From assembly GCA_018649725.1 (NCBI GenBank), contig JABIHH010000043.1:1-32328 (forward strand): 32,328 nt of DNA, read 5' to 3'. Under the pieces are notes generated by a model. That model had not been told where the DNA came from. It saw only the letters and a list, made by a program, of their open reading frames with translations, and searched no databases. Of this stretch, positions 24,144 to 32,328 are shown one piece after another (position 1 is the first letter of the stretch; every line of letters starts with the position of its first letter). Source of the DNA: Rhodospirillaceae bacterium (GTDB lineage Bacteria; Pseudomonadota; Alphaproteobacteria; Rhodospirillales; UBA2165). The position numbers and the translations under genes were made by a program.

Positions 24144-24149
24144 ATTATA
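24144..24149 (-). promoter_or_regulatory. Candidate -10 element of ruvX
   Basis: TATAAT on the minus strand, 22 nt before the ruvX ATG, with a poor -35. The surrounding 198-nt gap (24122-24319) separates the divergent ruvX and reductive-dehalogenase-like genes and must hold both promoters; I found no convincing one for the plus-strand gene. Confidence 0.3.
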
Positions 24150-24221
24150 TTTCGAGGTTATTCGCTCGCTATTGGCGCGGTGATCGTGAGCCCACGGTTG
24201 CGATGAGTTAATTTATCTAAC

Positions 24222-24238
24222 ATTCCACACCTTGGAAT
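24222..24238. repeat. Short inverted repeat in the divergent intergenic region
   Basis: ATTCCA (24222-24227) and TGGAAT (24233-24238) with a 5-nt spacer, a perfect 6-bp dyad about 80 nt before the plus-strand gene. It could be an operator. Dyads of this size also occur by chance. Confidence 0.2.
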
Positions 24239-24319
24239 TTATGCATTTTGCCAGTGAATAGTTTTGTTTCAGCCGCTAAGGTGACAGCTGAATTAAAAAT
24301 AAAACCGGTGGATTAATAC

Positions 24320-25276
24320 ATGGCAGAAGACTTTAAACCCAATCCAGAACAATTGGCTCTCCTACCAAAAATTTCGGGTCGTGAAATTAGTGGGCTGGGT
24401 GAAACCGATATTCGCCCGCCGACGCCGCTCTATTGGCATGACCCCGAACGCATTGCGCATGGCGATCTGCAAGCCTGGTTTTATAAATTTGGGCCGGCGC
24501 CTGAGGTTAGACCGATCCGTGAAGAGACGATGAAGGTCATGGCGACGCCGCTCCCTGAGATCGCGCCAGAGAGACCCGACTGGTCACCGGAGCAATGGTC
24601 CGAAAATATCAAACAAGCAGCCTTGGAGCGGGAAGCTGATCTGGTTGGAATTGCACGCGTTAAACCGGAATGGGTGTTTGAGGGCTTCGACGTGACTGAA
24701 AAGTGGGTCATCGTATTGGGCCTCGCGATGGATTACGACGAAATTTGTGATGCGCCGGGACCCCGCACCCAAGTTGAGGTGCAAACCCAATATGGCCGGG
24801 GTGCCCGCTCCTCCCATAAACTGGCTTCTTGGGTGCAGGAACATGGCTTTGCGGCAAAGTTCCATGGTGGCCCGCGTGCCGGCCCCATGCTGATAATGCC
24901 GCCCGCGCTTGAAGCCGGCTTTGGTGAGCTTGGCAAGCATGGCTCGCTGCTGAACCGTCAATTCGGCTCATCGCTCCGCCTTGCTTATATCTTGACCGAT
25001 GCACCGTTGGTGGCAGATCAGCCAGATGAAATTGGTGCGGACGGATTTTGTACAAGCTGCCAGATTTGCACAAAAGGCTGCCCGGTGGATGCAATTTCGC
25101 CTGAGAAGGAAATGGTGCGTGGCATCGAAAAGTGGTTTGTAAATTTCGATAAATGCATTTTGTATTTTAATGAGAATAACGGCTGCGCCATATGTTTGGC
25201 TAAATGTCCGTGGAATAAAAAGGGGACGGCCCCAAAATTGGCAGAAAAACTAACCAGACGTCAAAATAGGGAATAA
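24320..25276 (+). CDS. Reductive-dehalogenase-like two-cluster iron-sulfur protein (cytoplasmic)
   Basis: 318 residues resembling the core of reductive dehalogenase catalytic subunits and the related epoxyqueuosine reductase. The middle part (about 95-235) holds corrinoid-domain-like segments (GRGARSSHKLASWVQEHGF, LRLAYILTDAPLVAD). Two 4Fe-4S motifs follow: C244-x2-C247-x2-C250-x3-C254-P and C279-x9-C289-x2-C292-x3-C296-P. There is no twin-arginine signal and no partner membrane anchor (rdhB), so it is not a classical respiratory enzyme. It is also shorter than respiratory RdhA and lacks the reductase fusion of the NpRdhA type. The substrate is unknown. The next gene follows after 11 nt, so they form a pair. 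Confidence 0.82.
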   Translation: MAEDFKPNPEQLALLPKISGREISGLGETDIRPPTPLYWHDPERIAHGDLQAWFYKFGPAPEVRPIREETMKVMATPLPEIAPERPDWSPEQWSENIKQAALEREADLVGIARVKPEWVFEGFDVTEKWVIVLGLAMDYDEICDAPGPRTQVEVQTQYGRGARSSHKLASWVQEHGFAAKFHGGPRAGPMLIMPPALEAGFGELGKHGSLLNRQFGSSLRLAYILTDAPLVADQPDEIGADGFCTSCQICTKGCPVDAISPEKEMVRGIEKWFVNFDKCILYFNENNGCAICLAKCPWNKKGTAPKLAEKLTRRQNRE

Positions 25277-25287
25277 GGGAGACCATC

Positions 25288-26358
25288 ATGCGACCAAGAA
25301 ATTTTGGCGTTCGAGTTCATGACGCGGATAAAGCAACACAAGGATTTACGCTCTACTCACCGCTTTGGGACACCAAAACTTCGCTGATTAATATGGCGGG
25401 CGATGTTGTGCACGAATGGGAGTTGCCGGGCAAGCCAGGCGGTTATGCGCGGCTCTTGCCGAACGGCAATCTTTTTCATGCGACGTCTACAGAGGCCGAA
25501 GACGGTCCGCCCTTCAAAGGCGGTGCGGGCGGCGGCCTGATACAGGAAGTGGATTGGGACAACAATGTCGTGATGGAATATCGCGATGATTGGCAGCACC
25601 ATGATGTTCGGCGCTTGCCGAATGGCAATATCCTCTATGCCGGTTGGGAGATGATGCCGGAAGAGGCCGCCAAAAAAGTCAAAGGCGGCGTGCCGGGCTC
25701 TGAATTGCCGGAAGGGATTGTGAATGATTTTGTCAAAGAAGTGACCCCCGAAGGCGAGGTCGTTTGGGAATGGCATGCTCATTCCGATATGGATGTTGAG
25801 AAATATGAGCTTCATCCGCTTTGCCCGAGGCGTGTTTTTGCTTGGTGTAACACGACATTTCCGCTGGAAAGTGGTGATGTCATGATCAGTCTTCGCCAGC
25901 TCAATCTTATTGCCATCATTGACCGGGAAACCAAGAAATTCAAATGGGAGCGGCGCGACGATAGCTGGGGGCATCAGCATGACTGCCAAATGTTACCCAA
26001 TGGCAATATCATGCTGTTTGCTAATGGCATGAACACTTTATTTCCCCATCCCCATTCGTTTATCACGGAATTTAATCCGGAGACCAATGAGACAGTATGG
26101 GAATATCGCGATGATCCGTGCACTTATTTCTATTCCCACCACATTAGCGGCGCCGAGCGCTTGGCTTCAGGCAATACGCTGATTTGTGAAGGATCTTTCG
26201 GACGGTTGTTTGAAGTGACACCGGAAAAAGAAATCGTCTGGGAGTTCGTCAATCCGAAGTTTGATATGACATTTATGGGTGAGACGGCGAATTGGATCTT
26301 CCGCGCGTTCCGTTACACCGAAGACTCACCTGAGATTGCGGGGCGGGTAACGCTTTAG
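25288..26358 (+). CDS. Arylsulfotransferase (ASST)-like beta-propeller protein
   Basis: 356 residues. Repeated blades contain LPNGN turns (RLLPNGNLFHA, RRLPNGNILYAGWE, CQMLPNGNIMLFANG, ERLASGNTLICEG), each paired with a following VxWE strand (GEVVWEWHAH, ETVWEYRDDP, KEIVWEFVNP). This is the pattern of the ASST family, whose characterised enterobacterial members move sulfuryl groups between phenols in the periplasm. His-rich loops (QHHDVRR, GHQHDCQ, YSHHISG) could supply catalytic residues. No signal peptide is seen, so it is probably cytoplasmic, unlike the periplasmic enzyme. The ribosome binding site AAGGGAG lies just before the ATG. Its stop overlaps by 4 nt the end of a small convergent ORF. 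Confidence 0.82.
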   Translation: MRPRNFGVRVHDADKATQGFTLYSPLWDTKTSLINMAGDVVHEWELPGKPGGYARLLPNGNLFHATSTEAEDGPPFKGGAGGGLIQEVDWDNNVVMEYRDDWQHHDVRRLPNGNILYAGWEMMPEEAAKKVKGGVPGSELPEGIVNDFVKEVTPEGEVVWEWHAHSDMDVEKYELHPLCPRRVFAWCNTTFPLESGDVMISLRQLNLIAIIDRETKKFKWERRDDSWGHQHDCQMLPNGNIMLFANGMNTLFPHPHSFITEFNPETNETVWEYRDDPCTYFYSHHISGAERLASGNTLICEGSFGRLFEVTPEKEIVWEFVNPKFDMTFMGETANWIFRAFRYTEDSPEIAGRVTL

Positions 26359-26495
26359 CTCAGTATAAAAAATATTAATCCAAAGAAGATTAGCGCTGCT
26401 GAAATAAGGGCGGGTGTTGAGACTTCTTCGCCCAGGCCCATGCTTTTGGCGTTCATTGCATTGCCCAGCACACAAAATTTCTGGCTATCGTTCAT
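26355..26495 (-). CDS. Small single-pass membrane protein, 46 residues
   Basis: A short ORF in what would otherwise be a gene-free gap. ATG 26493-26495 is preceded by TAGGAA at a suitable distance, and TAA is at 26355-26357. The product reads MNDSQKFCVLGNAMNAKSMG, then LGEEVSTP, and ends in one transmembrane helix, ALISAALIFFGLIFFILS, right at the C-terminus. The polar N-terminus with a coherent hydrophobic tail, plus the ribosome binding site, argue that it is real. It converges with the ASST-like gene (4-nt overlap of stops) and diverges from the histidine kinase gene. I know of no named family. Confidence 0.6.
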   Translation of the reverse strand: MNDSQKFCVLGNAMNAKSMGLGEEVSTPALISAALIFFGLIFFILS

Positions 26496-26615
26496 AATTT
26501 TATTCCTACCAATTTAGTGATAAATAGTACACCAAATGACTTGAAATTGGAGCCCTAAATTAGAATTTGTAATAACAGGGGAAAGTTTTAATTCCAATTG
26601 AGTCTGTGAGTATTC

Positions 26616-29600
26616 GTGGTCAAAATTCAAAAATATATGCTGGTTCTGTTGGTTTTCGCCATTGGTGTTGCAGCATCCGTTGTCGGTTTTCGGCAATTTG
26701 TGCTCATTGAGGAGACAGAGAAGGAGCACAACTTTCATCTGGCGGCAACCGAACGGCTGGTGGCGATTGAGCGCTCCATTCAATCTAATTTGGACTCGGT
26801 GCTGTCGATCAAATCCTTTTTTGAATCGAATTTGGCCGTCAAGCGAGACCAGTTTAAATCCTTTGTGTTGCCTGTTTTAAAAAGAAACAGCGCCTTAAAG
26901 GCGCTCGAGTGGATTCCAATGGTGACGGCGTCTGAGAGGGCGAAATATGAAAATGCCGCGAAGTCAGAAGGCTTTAAAGGTTTCAAATTTGTTGAACGCA
27001 CCAAGTCAAAAAAGATGATTAGTGCCAAGCTCCGTGAAGATTACTTCCCAGTTTATTTTGTCGAGCCTTATAAAAAAAATGAGGGTGCCTTTGGATTTGA
27101 CCTAGGTTCCTCTGAGGCCAGACGAGTTGTTTTGGAAGCGGCGCGCGATAGCGGTCAAGTCGCGACCAGTGAGAGCATTACTTTGGTCCAAAATGGCCGC
27201 GCCGGCGTGCTTTTATTTGCCCCGATCTATAAGCCTGATAGTAAAACCCAAACGGTTGAATTGCGACGCCAGAATATAGCGGGTTTTGCACTAGGGGTCG
27301 TCGAAATTCAAAATATGATTACGGTCGCTTATTCGGCTCGCAGTAATTTATTAACGCCGGGTGGCATAGATTTTTACGTTTATGACGATGACAAAATTGT
27401 CGGAGATCCTTTCATTTATGCTCACCAATCGCGTAAACGATCTGGTGTACCGGCCCCCAAGCTGAGTAAGCGAGAAGCCCAAATAGGACTTCACGTATCT
27501 GATACGGTTGAAATAGGTGATCGCAATTGGCTTGTTATCGGCCGACCTTTGGAGCCTAAATTTGGTGCGGGAATCCCTAAATCAGCCTGGGGTGTTCTGC
27601 TGTTGGGTCTTATTCTATCGGCGACGATTGCCTATTTGGTGAAGTCAAATATTGATCGCAACCGGGTCGTCGAGGAACTCGTTATCGAGCGCACCTCAGA
27701 ATTGCTCGCTAAAACTGAGCAGATTGAGCTCATGCATGATGTGACGGTTATTGCCAATGAAGCGGCGACGATTGAAGCCGCCACTCAAACCTGTGTTGAT
27801 CTGATTTGCGAGCGCGCCAAGTGGCAAGTGGGGCATGCTTATTATGTCGCACCTGATAAGTCAGCCGCCCTTATTTCGACCGATATTTGGTATTTGGAAG
27901 ACGCGGAAAAATTTGGCCAGTTCAAAGAAATATCTATGCAGGCTGATTTTGACACAAATGTCGGCTTACCATGGAATGTCCTAATCAAGAAGGAGCCGTT
28001 CTGGATCAGCGGCAATAATCCTGCCAAGAAAACTTTGCGACGAATTGAAGGTGAAAAACTGGGCTTGAAATCGGTCATCGGCCTGCCGGTTATGATCGGC
28101 AAGGATGTCGTCGCCATTTTGGAGTTTTTCTATATTGGTGATTTCGAGCCCGATGAGACTTTGATGCAGTCTTTAACTCATATCGGCACTCAAATCGGCC
28201 GGGTGTTTGAGCGCAAAAAAATCGAAAGCATGAAAAATGAATTTATTTCGACCGTTAGTCATGAACTACGCACGCCTCTCACCTCGATAAAGGGCTCGCT
28301 GGGGTTAATCGTCTCTGGCGTCACGGGGACTTTATCTGATGGCGTAAAAGACATGGTCAATATTGCCTACAACAACAGCGACCGTCTGGTTCGCTTAATC
28401 AATGATATTCTTGATATTGAAAAAATTGAAGTCGGCAAGATGGAGTTTAACATGGAGGTGCTTGAACTGGCTCCTCTGATGACGCGCATCGTTGCGGAAA
28501 ATGAAGGATTTGCCAAAAGCAATAAGGTGACGCTGAAACTAAATAATTTCTCGCCACAAACGAAAATATTGGCCGACAGTGATCGTATCACTCAGGCGGT
28601 TACGAATTTGATCTCGAATGCCGCAAAATTCTCACCCGAAAATGGCCATGTCGAAATTGATGTAACCTCCGGGGATCACGAGGTCCACATCGCGGTTTCT
28701 GATAAAGGCCCTGGAATTCCTGAAGGTTTCCGCAGCAAAATATTTGGCAAATTTGCCCAGGCCGATTCGGTGAGCGGACAGGGCGGCACTGGACTAGGGC
28801 TCAATATCAGTAAAGCGATTGTCGAAGAACATAGGGGCCAGATCGGGTTTGAATCGGAGACGGATATTGGCACTACTTTTTATATTGATTTAGCAAAATA
28901 CCGTGAGATGGGAACTGAAACCTCCAGCCCCATCGAGAGCCATAGTGAGGCCCCGCGTGTTCTGGTTTGTGAAGATGATCCGGATATCGCGAAATTACTC
29001 GAGCTCATACTTAGTAAGGACGGGGTAAGTGTGGATGTCGTCTACAATGCAGCCGATGCGAAGCAGGCCTTGCTTGATGCGACCTATGACGCCATGACTC
29101 TTGATCTGGCATTGCCGGATCAGGACGGTATCTCCTTGCTTCAGGAAATACGTCAATTTGAAGAAACCCGCGATTTGCCTATCGTCGTCGTTTCAGCCAA
29201 AGCCATTGAGGGTAAAAATGAACTGAACGGTCATGCTTTTGGGATTGTCGATTGGATACAAAAGCCGATTGATCACGATTATCTCAATGCAACATTGCTG
29301 AGGGCTATCCAGAGTGGCGCAAAAAACAAACCGCGAGTATTGCATATCGAAGATGATCCTGATGTCGCGCTGATTGTCTCTACTTTAATTGCCGATATCG
29401 CGACGGTAACCTTGGCAAAAAGTTTTTCTGAAGGCAAAGCCCTATTGGCATCTGAGACCTTCGATTTGGTTATTTTGGATTTGATGTTACCGGATGGGGC
29501 GGGTGAAGACCTGTTGACGCTGGCTCAAGGATTGGCGGAGGAAGAGCCGACTTTCATCGTTTTTTCCGCGAAGGAAGTCGAATTGTCGAGCTTTTCCAAT

Positions 29601-29681
29601 CATATTAAGGCATCGCTCGTGAAATCCCGTACCAGCAATGAAAAACTGGTTTCTACTGTTCGGGCGGCGATTGAAAGCTGA
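26616..29681 (+). CDS. CHASE-GAF hybrid histidine kinase with two receiver domains
   Basis: 1021 residues from GTG 26616; an ATG at 26637 would shorten the N-terminus before the helix. The order is: transmembrane helix (8-30); periplasmic CHASE domain (about 60-270, with LKALEWIPMVTASER, YFPVYFVEP and GFDLGSSEARR); second helix (323-342); short coiled linker; GAF domain (about 375-530); HisKA with H549 in STVSHELRTPL; ATPase with N-box NLISNAAKFSPE, G1 DKGPGIPEG and G2 GGTGLGLNIS. Receiver 1 spans about 780-895 (Asp830, Lys883) and receiver 2 about 906-1018 (Asp955, Lys1003). CHASE domains sense small extracellular ligands. No phosphotransfer protein or output regulator is adjacent, so it is an orphan; divK in this window is a conceivable but unproven target. 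Confidence 0.92.
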   Translation: MVKIQKYMLVLLVFAIGVAASVVGFRQFVLIEETEKEHNFHLAATERLVAIERSIQSNLDSVLSIKSFFESNLAVKRDQFKSFVLPVLKRNSALKALEWIPMVTASERAKYENAAKSEGFKGFKFVERTKSKKMISAKLREDYFPVYFVEPYKKNEGAFGFDLGSSEARRVVLEAARDSGQVATSESITLVQNGRAGVLLFAPIYKPDSKTQTVELRRQNIAGFALGVVEIQNMITVAYSARSNLLTPGGIDFYVYDDDKIVGDPFIYAHQSRKRSGVPAPKLSKREAQIGLHVSDTVEIGDRNWLVIGRPLEPKFGAGIPKSAWGVLLLGLILSATIAYLVKSNIDRNRVVEELVIERTSELLAKTEQIELMHDVTVIANEAATIEAATQTCVDLICERAKWQVGHAYYVAPDKSAALISTDIWYLEDAEKFGQFKEISMQADFDTNVGLPWNVLIKKEPFWISGNNPAKKTLRRIEGEKLGLKSVIGLPVMIGKDVVAILEFFYIGDFEPDETLMQSLTHIGTQIGRVFERKKIESMKNEFISTVSHELRTPLTSIKGSLGLIVSGVTGTLSDGVKDMVNIAYNNSDRLVRLINDILDIEKIEVGKMEFNMEVLELAPLMTRIVAENEGFAKSNKVTLKLNNFSPQTKILADSDRITQAVTNLISNAAKFSPENGHVEIDVTSGDHEVHIAVSDKGPGIPEGFRSKIFGKFAQADSVSGQGGTGLGLNISKAIVEEHRGQIGFESETDIGTTFYIDLAKYREMGTETSSPIESHSEAPRVLVCEDDPDIAKLLELILSKDGVSVDVVYNAADAKQALLDATYDAMTLDLALPDQDGISLLQEIRQFEETRDLPIVVVSAKAIEGKNELNGHAFGIVDWIQKPIDHDYLNATLLRAIQSGAKNKPRVLHIEDDPDVALIVSTLIADIATVTLAKSFSEGKALLASETFDLVILDLMLPDGAGEDLLTLAQGLAEEEPTFIVFSAKEVELSSFSNHIKASLVKSRTSNEKLVSTVRAAIES

Positions 29682-29693
29682 TCAGGTGCGGCG

Positions 29694-30194
29694 TTATTTT
29701 ATCAAAGCCTGAACGCGTCGGCGAAAGGTAGTTTCACACATTTTAGGCGTATAGGGCTTAATCGGTGTATTGATCACGCGCGGTGGGCCGCCGTCGCCGT
29801 CATCCATATATTTAAAAAAAGATGTTGTGGCTAATTTGCCGCGAAATTTTTTTGCAACAGGAATGATGATATTGTCGATGCCGTCCTCATCGCAATAAAA
29901 TAGCGGATAGAACTGTTCCATAAGCTTATTTTCGAGGTCAAAGATAAACCAGACGTTTTGTGTTTTTGCCTCGATCATTGCGAGACAGCCGTCAATGTCG
30001 GGGCTAAAACGCCCATAGATTTTTGCCCCAGGCAGGCGCTCAGACCATTTTGCGAACGGGCTTTCTACCATTTGCAATTGCCGCTCCGTTTGGGCGTTAC
30101 ATTTTTTTTCACGTTGAGATTGATTTGCTGCTATGGCGGCAAAGCCGGTCAAAAACATCAGCAGGGTGGAAATTATAAAAATTGAAATCTTCAA
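29694..30194 (-). CDS. Small secreted protein with four cysteines, unknown function
   Basis: 166 residues. An N-terminal Sec signal peptide (MKISIFIISTLLMFLTGFA…, cleavage likely after AIA or IAA) is followed by a compact mature domain with cysteines at about 32, 70, 100 and 152, enough for two disulfides in the periplasm. Phe/Tyr-rich strands (NVWFIFDLENKLMEQFYPLF) and an acidic loop with Asp and Gly (YMDDGDGGPP) are notable; the latter could bind a cation. I recognise no family. It converges with the histidine kinase gene (12 nt between stops) and lies 21 nt after the nrdB stop on the same strand, so it may be read through from nrdAB. Confidence 0.7.
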   Translation of the reverse strand: MKISIFIISTLLMFLTGFAAIAANQSQREKKCNAQTERQLQMVESPFAKWSERLPGAKIYGRFSPDIDGCLAMIEAKTQNVWFIFDLENKLMEQFYPLFYCDEDGIDNIIIPVAKKFRGKLATTSFFKYMDDGDGGPPRVINTPIKPYTPKMCETTFRRRVQALIK

Positions 30195-30215
30195 GAGATC
30201 TCCATCAATGTTTCC

Positions 30216-31175
30216 CTATTCGAAGGCTTCTTCCCATGTTCCTTGGGTCGCGGCTTTGGAATATTCTGTCGCTTTGTTCTCGAAAAAATTAACGTGCTCG
30301 ACAGCGCTCAGCATTGCGTCCAGCCAGGGCAGGGGATGTTTCTCAATTTGGTAGATCGGTTGTAGGCCAAGCTGTGAAAGACGCCGGTCGGCGATGTAGC
30401 GGATGTAGTTTTTGACATCTTGCGCCTCAAGACCTTCAACGGCACCGAGCTCGAACGCCAGGTCAATGAAAGCGTCTTCATGGGTGACGATGGTTTCGCA
30501 CGCCTTATAGAGATCGCGCTCAAGCTCCGGCGTGTTTACTTCCGGGTTTTCGGACAAAAAGGTATGGAAAAGTTTGATCGCTGATTGGCAGTGCAGGCTC
30601 TCATCTCTGACCGACCAGGTGACGATTTGCCCCATACCTTTCATTTTATTAAAGCGCGGAAAATTCAACAGCATGGCAAAGCTCGCAAACAATTGCAGGC
30701 CTTCGGTAAAGGCACCGAACACGGCGAGTGTGCGGGCAATGTCCATGTTCGAGTCGACATTGAAGTCCTGCATGTAGTCGAACTTATCCTTCATTTCCTT
30801 ATATTCAAGAAAAGCCGAATATTCGGTCTCAGGCATGCCGAGGGTGTCGAGCAGATGCGAATAGGCAGCAATGTGAACGGTCTCAATATTAGAGAACGCA
30901 GCCAGCATCATTTGCACTTCAGTCGGCTGAAAAACCCTGGAATAGTGCCGCATATAGCAATTATTGACCTCAATGTCCGATTGCGTGAAAAAGCGAAAAA
31001 TCTGGGTCATAAGGTGTTGTTCAGACTCCGACAGCTTATGGTGCCAATCTTTGACATCATCGGCCAAAGGCACTTCTTCGGGCAGCCAATGCACTTGCTG
31101 TTGGGTCAGCCAGGCGTCATAGCACCAGGGATATTCGAACGGTTTATAAACCGGATTTGCGTCTAACAACGACAT
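30216..31175 (-). CDS. nrdB: Class Ia ribonucleotide reductase beta subunit
   Basis: 319 residues from ATG 31173-31175, 11 nt after a TGAGGA ribosome binding site; an in-frame GTG at 31196 lies in front of that site and is less likely. Iron ligands Asp67, Glu98, His101, Glu158, Glu192 and His195 and radical Tyr105 are all present. Their spacing matches E. coli NrdB at most points (for example Asp to Glu 31, Glu to Tyr 7). It makes the diferric tyrosyl radical used by NrdA to reduce ribonucleotides and therefore needs oxygen. The C-terminus is the peptide that docks on NrdA. It follows nrdA by 44 nt. Confidence 0.96.
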   Translation of the reverse strand: MSLLDANPVYKPFEYPWCYDAWLTQQQVHWLPEEVPLADDVKDWHHKLSESEQHLMTQIFRFFTQSDIEVNNCYMRHYSRVFQPTEVQMMLAAFSNIETVHIAAYSHLLDTLGMPETEYSAFLEYKEMKDKFDYMQDFNVDSNMDIARTLAVFGAFTEGLQLFASFAMLLNFPRFNKMKGMGQIVTWSVRDESLHCQSAIKLFHTFLSENPEVNTPELERDLYKACETIVTHEDAFIDLAFELGAVEGLEAQDVKNYIRYIADRRLSQLGLQPIYQIEKHPLPWLDAMLSAVEHVNFFENKATEYSKAATQGTWEEAFE

Positions 31176-31219
31176 GTTATTTTTTTCCTCACCCACCCCT
31201 TTTTAGGGCTTAATTAGCC

Positions 31220-32328
31220 TTACTGACAGGCTAGACATTCTTCGTAATCTGTTGAGTCTTGAGCGGCGGCTAATGGCAGTTCTTTTACTGCAATTGCCCC
31301 TTCGGCTTTGGCAAAGCCCGCATCCTTGGTCGAGACATCTTCTGCCCGTTGGATCGATTTAGAGCGACAGTAATAGAGGCTCTTCATACCCTGCTTCCAA
31401 GCGGTGAAGTGAATCTGATGCAAATCGCGTTTATGCACATCGGCCGGCAGGAAGACGTTTACCGATTGCGCTTGGTCGATATAAGGCGTGCGGTCAGCGG
31501 CGAGTTCAATCACCCAGCGTTGATCGAGCTCGAAAGCCGTTTTAAAGACGTCCTTCTCATCCTGGGTCAGATAGTCCAAATGCTGGACCGAGCCTTCATT
31601 GACGGTAATGGAACTCCAAGTTTCATCGTCATTGCAGCCTTTCTCCGCCAACAGTTTGGTCAAATGACGGTTCTGCACATTGAAGGAGCCGGAGAGCGTT
31701 TTGTGCATATAGCTATTGCCGCTGATCGGCTCGATACCGGGACTGGCACCACCGCAAATAATCGAGATTGAGGCGGTTGGGGCGACGGCAGTCTTATTAG
31801 AGAAGCGCTCCATCATGCCGTAATCTTCGGCATCAGGGCAGGCGCCGCGCTCTTCGGCCAGAACGTGCGAAGCGCTATCGACGCCGGCTTGAATATGGCG
31901 GAAGATTTTTAAATTCCAGGCTTTAGCCATGGCACTTTCGAACGGCACCATCTTGCTTTGTAAGAACGAGTGAAAGCCCATCGCGCCGAGCCCGACCGAG
32001 CGTTCCCGCATCGCTGCGTATTTGGATTTTTCCATGCTGTCTGGCGCGCGGTCGATGAAGTCCTGCAACACATTGTCCAAGAACCGCATGACGTCTTCGA
32101 TAAAGACCGGGTCATCTTTCCACTCGTCATATTTTTCAAGATTGAGAGACGACAAGCAGCAGACGGCGGTGCGCTCATTGCCTAGATGATCGGTGCCGGT
32201 CGGTAGCGTAATCTCACTACAAAGGTTAGAAGTTTTGACCGTCAGGCCGGCGAGCTTGTGATGCTCGGGCATGGCTTTATTGACGGTGTCTGAGAAAATG
32301 AGATAAGGCTCGCCGACTTCAACACGAG
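31220..32328 (-). CDS. nrdA: Class Ia ribonucleotide reductase alpha subunit (C-terminal part, runs off right edge)
   Basis: The frame is open to base 32328 with no start, so the 5' part lies outside; an internal Met at 32272 is not the start. 368 residues are visible. SNLCSEITLPT carries the active-site Cys and Glu equivalent to E. coli Cys439 and Glu441, and AVCCLSSLNL carries the equivalent of Cys462. PTASISIICGGASPGIEPI is the conserved phosphate/dimer-loop region. The protein ends with the redox-shuttle pair CLAC one residue before the C-terminus, reduced by thioredoxin or glutaredoxin. The promoter is beyond the window, so NrdR control cannot be judged. Confidence 0.96.
   Translation of the reverse strand, partial: RVEVGEPYLIFSDTVNKAMPEHHKLAGLTVKTSNLCSEITLPTGTDHLGNERTAVCCLSSLNLEKYDEWKDDPVFIEDVMRFLDNVLQDFIDRAPDSMEKSKYAAMRERSVGLGAMGFHSFLQSKMVPFESAMAKAWNLKIFRHIQAGVDSASHVLAEERGACPDAEDYGMMERFSNKTAVAPTASISIICGGASPGIEPISGNSYMHKTLSGSFNVQNRHLTKLLAEKGCNDDETWSSITVNEGSVQHLDYLTQDEKDVFKTAFELDQRWVIELAADRTPYIDQAQSVNVFLPADVHKRDLHQIHFTAWKQGMKSLYYCRSKSIQRAEDVSTKDAGFAKAEGAIAVKELPLAAAQDSTDYEECLACQ

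Noticed and set aside
25357..25989. Minus-strand ORF of 210 codons
   Set aside because: It is antisense to the ASST-like gene, whose repeated blades and ribosome binding site mark the real frame.
31176..31196. Longer nrdB start at GTG 31196
   Set aside because: The extra seven codons overlap the Shine-Dalgarno sequence of the ATG at 31175 and are not typical of NrdB.
1..32328. Mobile elements, CRISPR arrays, tRNA or rRNA genes, defence islands
   Set aside because: No transposase, integrase, direct-repeat array or RNA gene signature was found; gene content and composition are even throughout.

Overview
The window reads as ordinary chromosome of an alphaproteobacterium with about 50% GC, probably a marine, free-living aerobe. 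The evidence is a DivK-type response regulator next to rpmG, a sigma-32 factor with a QKKLFFNLR box beside a RluD-type pseudouridine synthase, a HisZ regulatory subunit, a dihydroorotase-like protein of the 'DxRVxxxEPG' type, a TRAP transporter remnant, and an oxygen-dependent class Ia ribonucleotide reductase. The order within the class cannot be fixed from the sequence alone.

Left part (1-6.6 kb). A truncated C-terminal piece of a TRAP 12TM permease meets unrelated sequence at about 141. It is followed by a convergent pair (JAMM/MPN+ peptidase and a small membrane protein, coupled by a GTGA overlap), then rluD and rpoH, which ends in a strong hairpin terminator. Next is a two-gene minus-strand unit: an 830-residue tail-anchored protein with a degenerate protein-kinase domain, and a 195-residue multi-pass membrane protein. 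This unit is the best candidate for an undescribed system.

Middle (6.8-12.5 kb). hisZ-purA (minus), a secreted protein of unknown function, and a DPM1-like glycosyltransferase with a promoter placed for leaderless translation. A divergent Crp/Fnr-type regulator has lost part of its helix-turn-helix through a deletion plus frameshift. divK follows, ending in a bidirectional terminator shared with rpmG.

Long minus-strand housekeeping run (12.5-24.1 kb): ruvX, pyrB, pyrC-like, plsY, dprA, topA, rnr, a PDZ/S41 protease lipoprotein and rpmG. Most junctions are tight (ATGA or GTGA overlaps, 1-30 nt gaps). Internal promoters are visible before pyrB (leaderless geometry) and rpmG. A perfect 10-bp hairpin covers the dprA ribosome binding site. 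The dihydroorotase homologue lacks the metal-binding HxH pair and is probably a structural partner of PyrB.

Right part (24.3-32.3 kb). A plus-strand pair encodes a signal-less reductive-dehalogenase-like iron-sulfur protein and an arylsulfotransferase-like beta-propeller. Then come an unlisted 46-residue single-pass membrane protein (minus), a CHASE-GAF hybrid histidine kinase with two receiver domains, a small secreted four-cysteine protein, and nrdB-nrdA. nrdA runs off the right edge. No rRNA, tRNA, CRISPR array, insertion sequence or prophage was seen. No gene-free stretch exceeds 300 bases.
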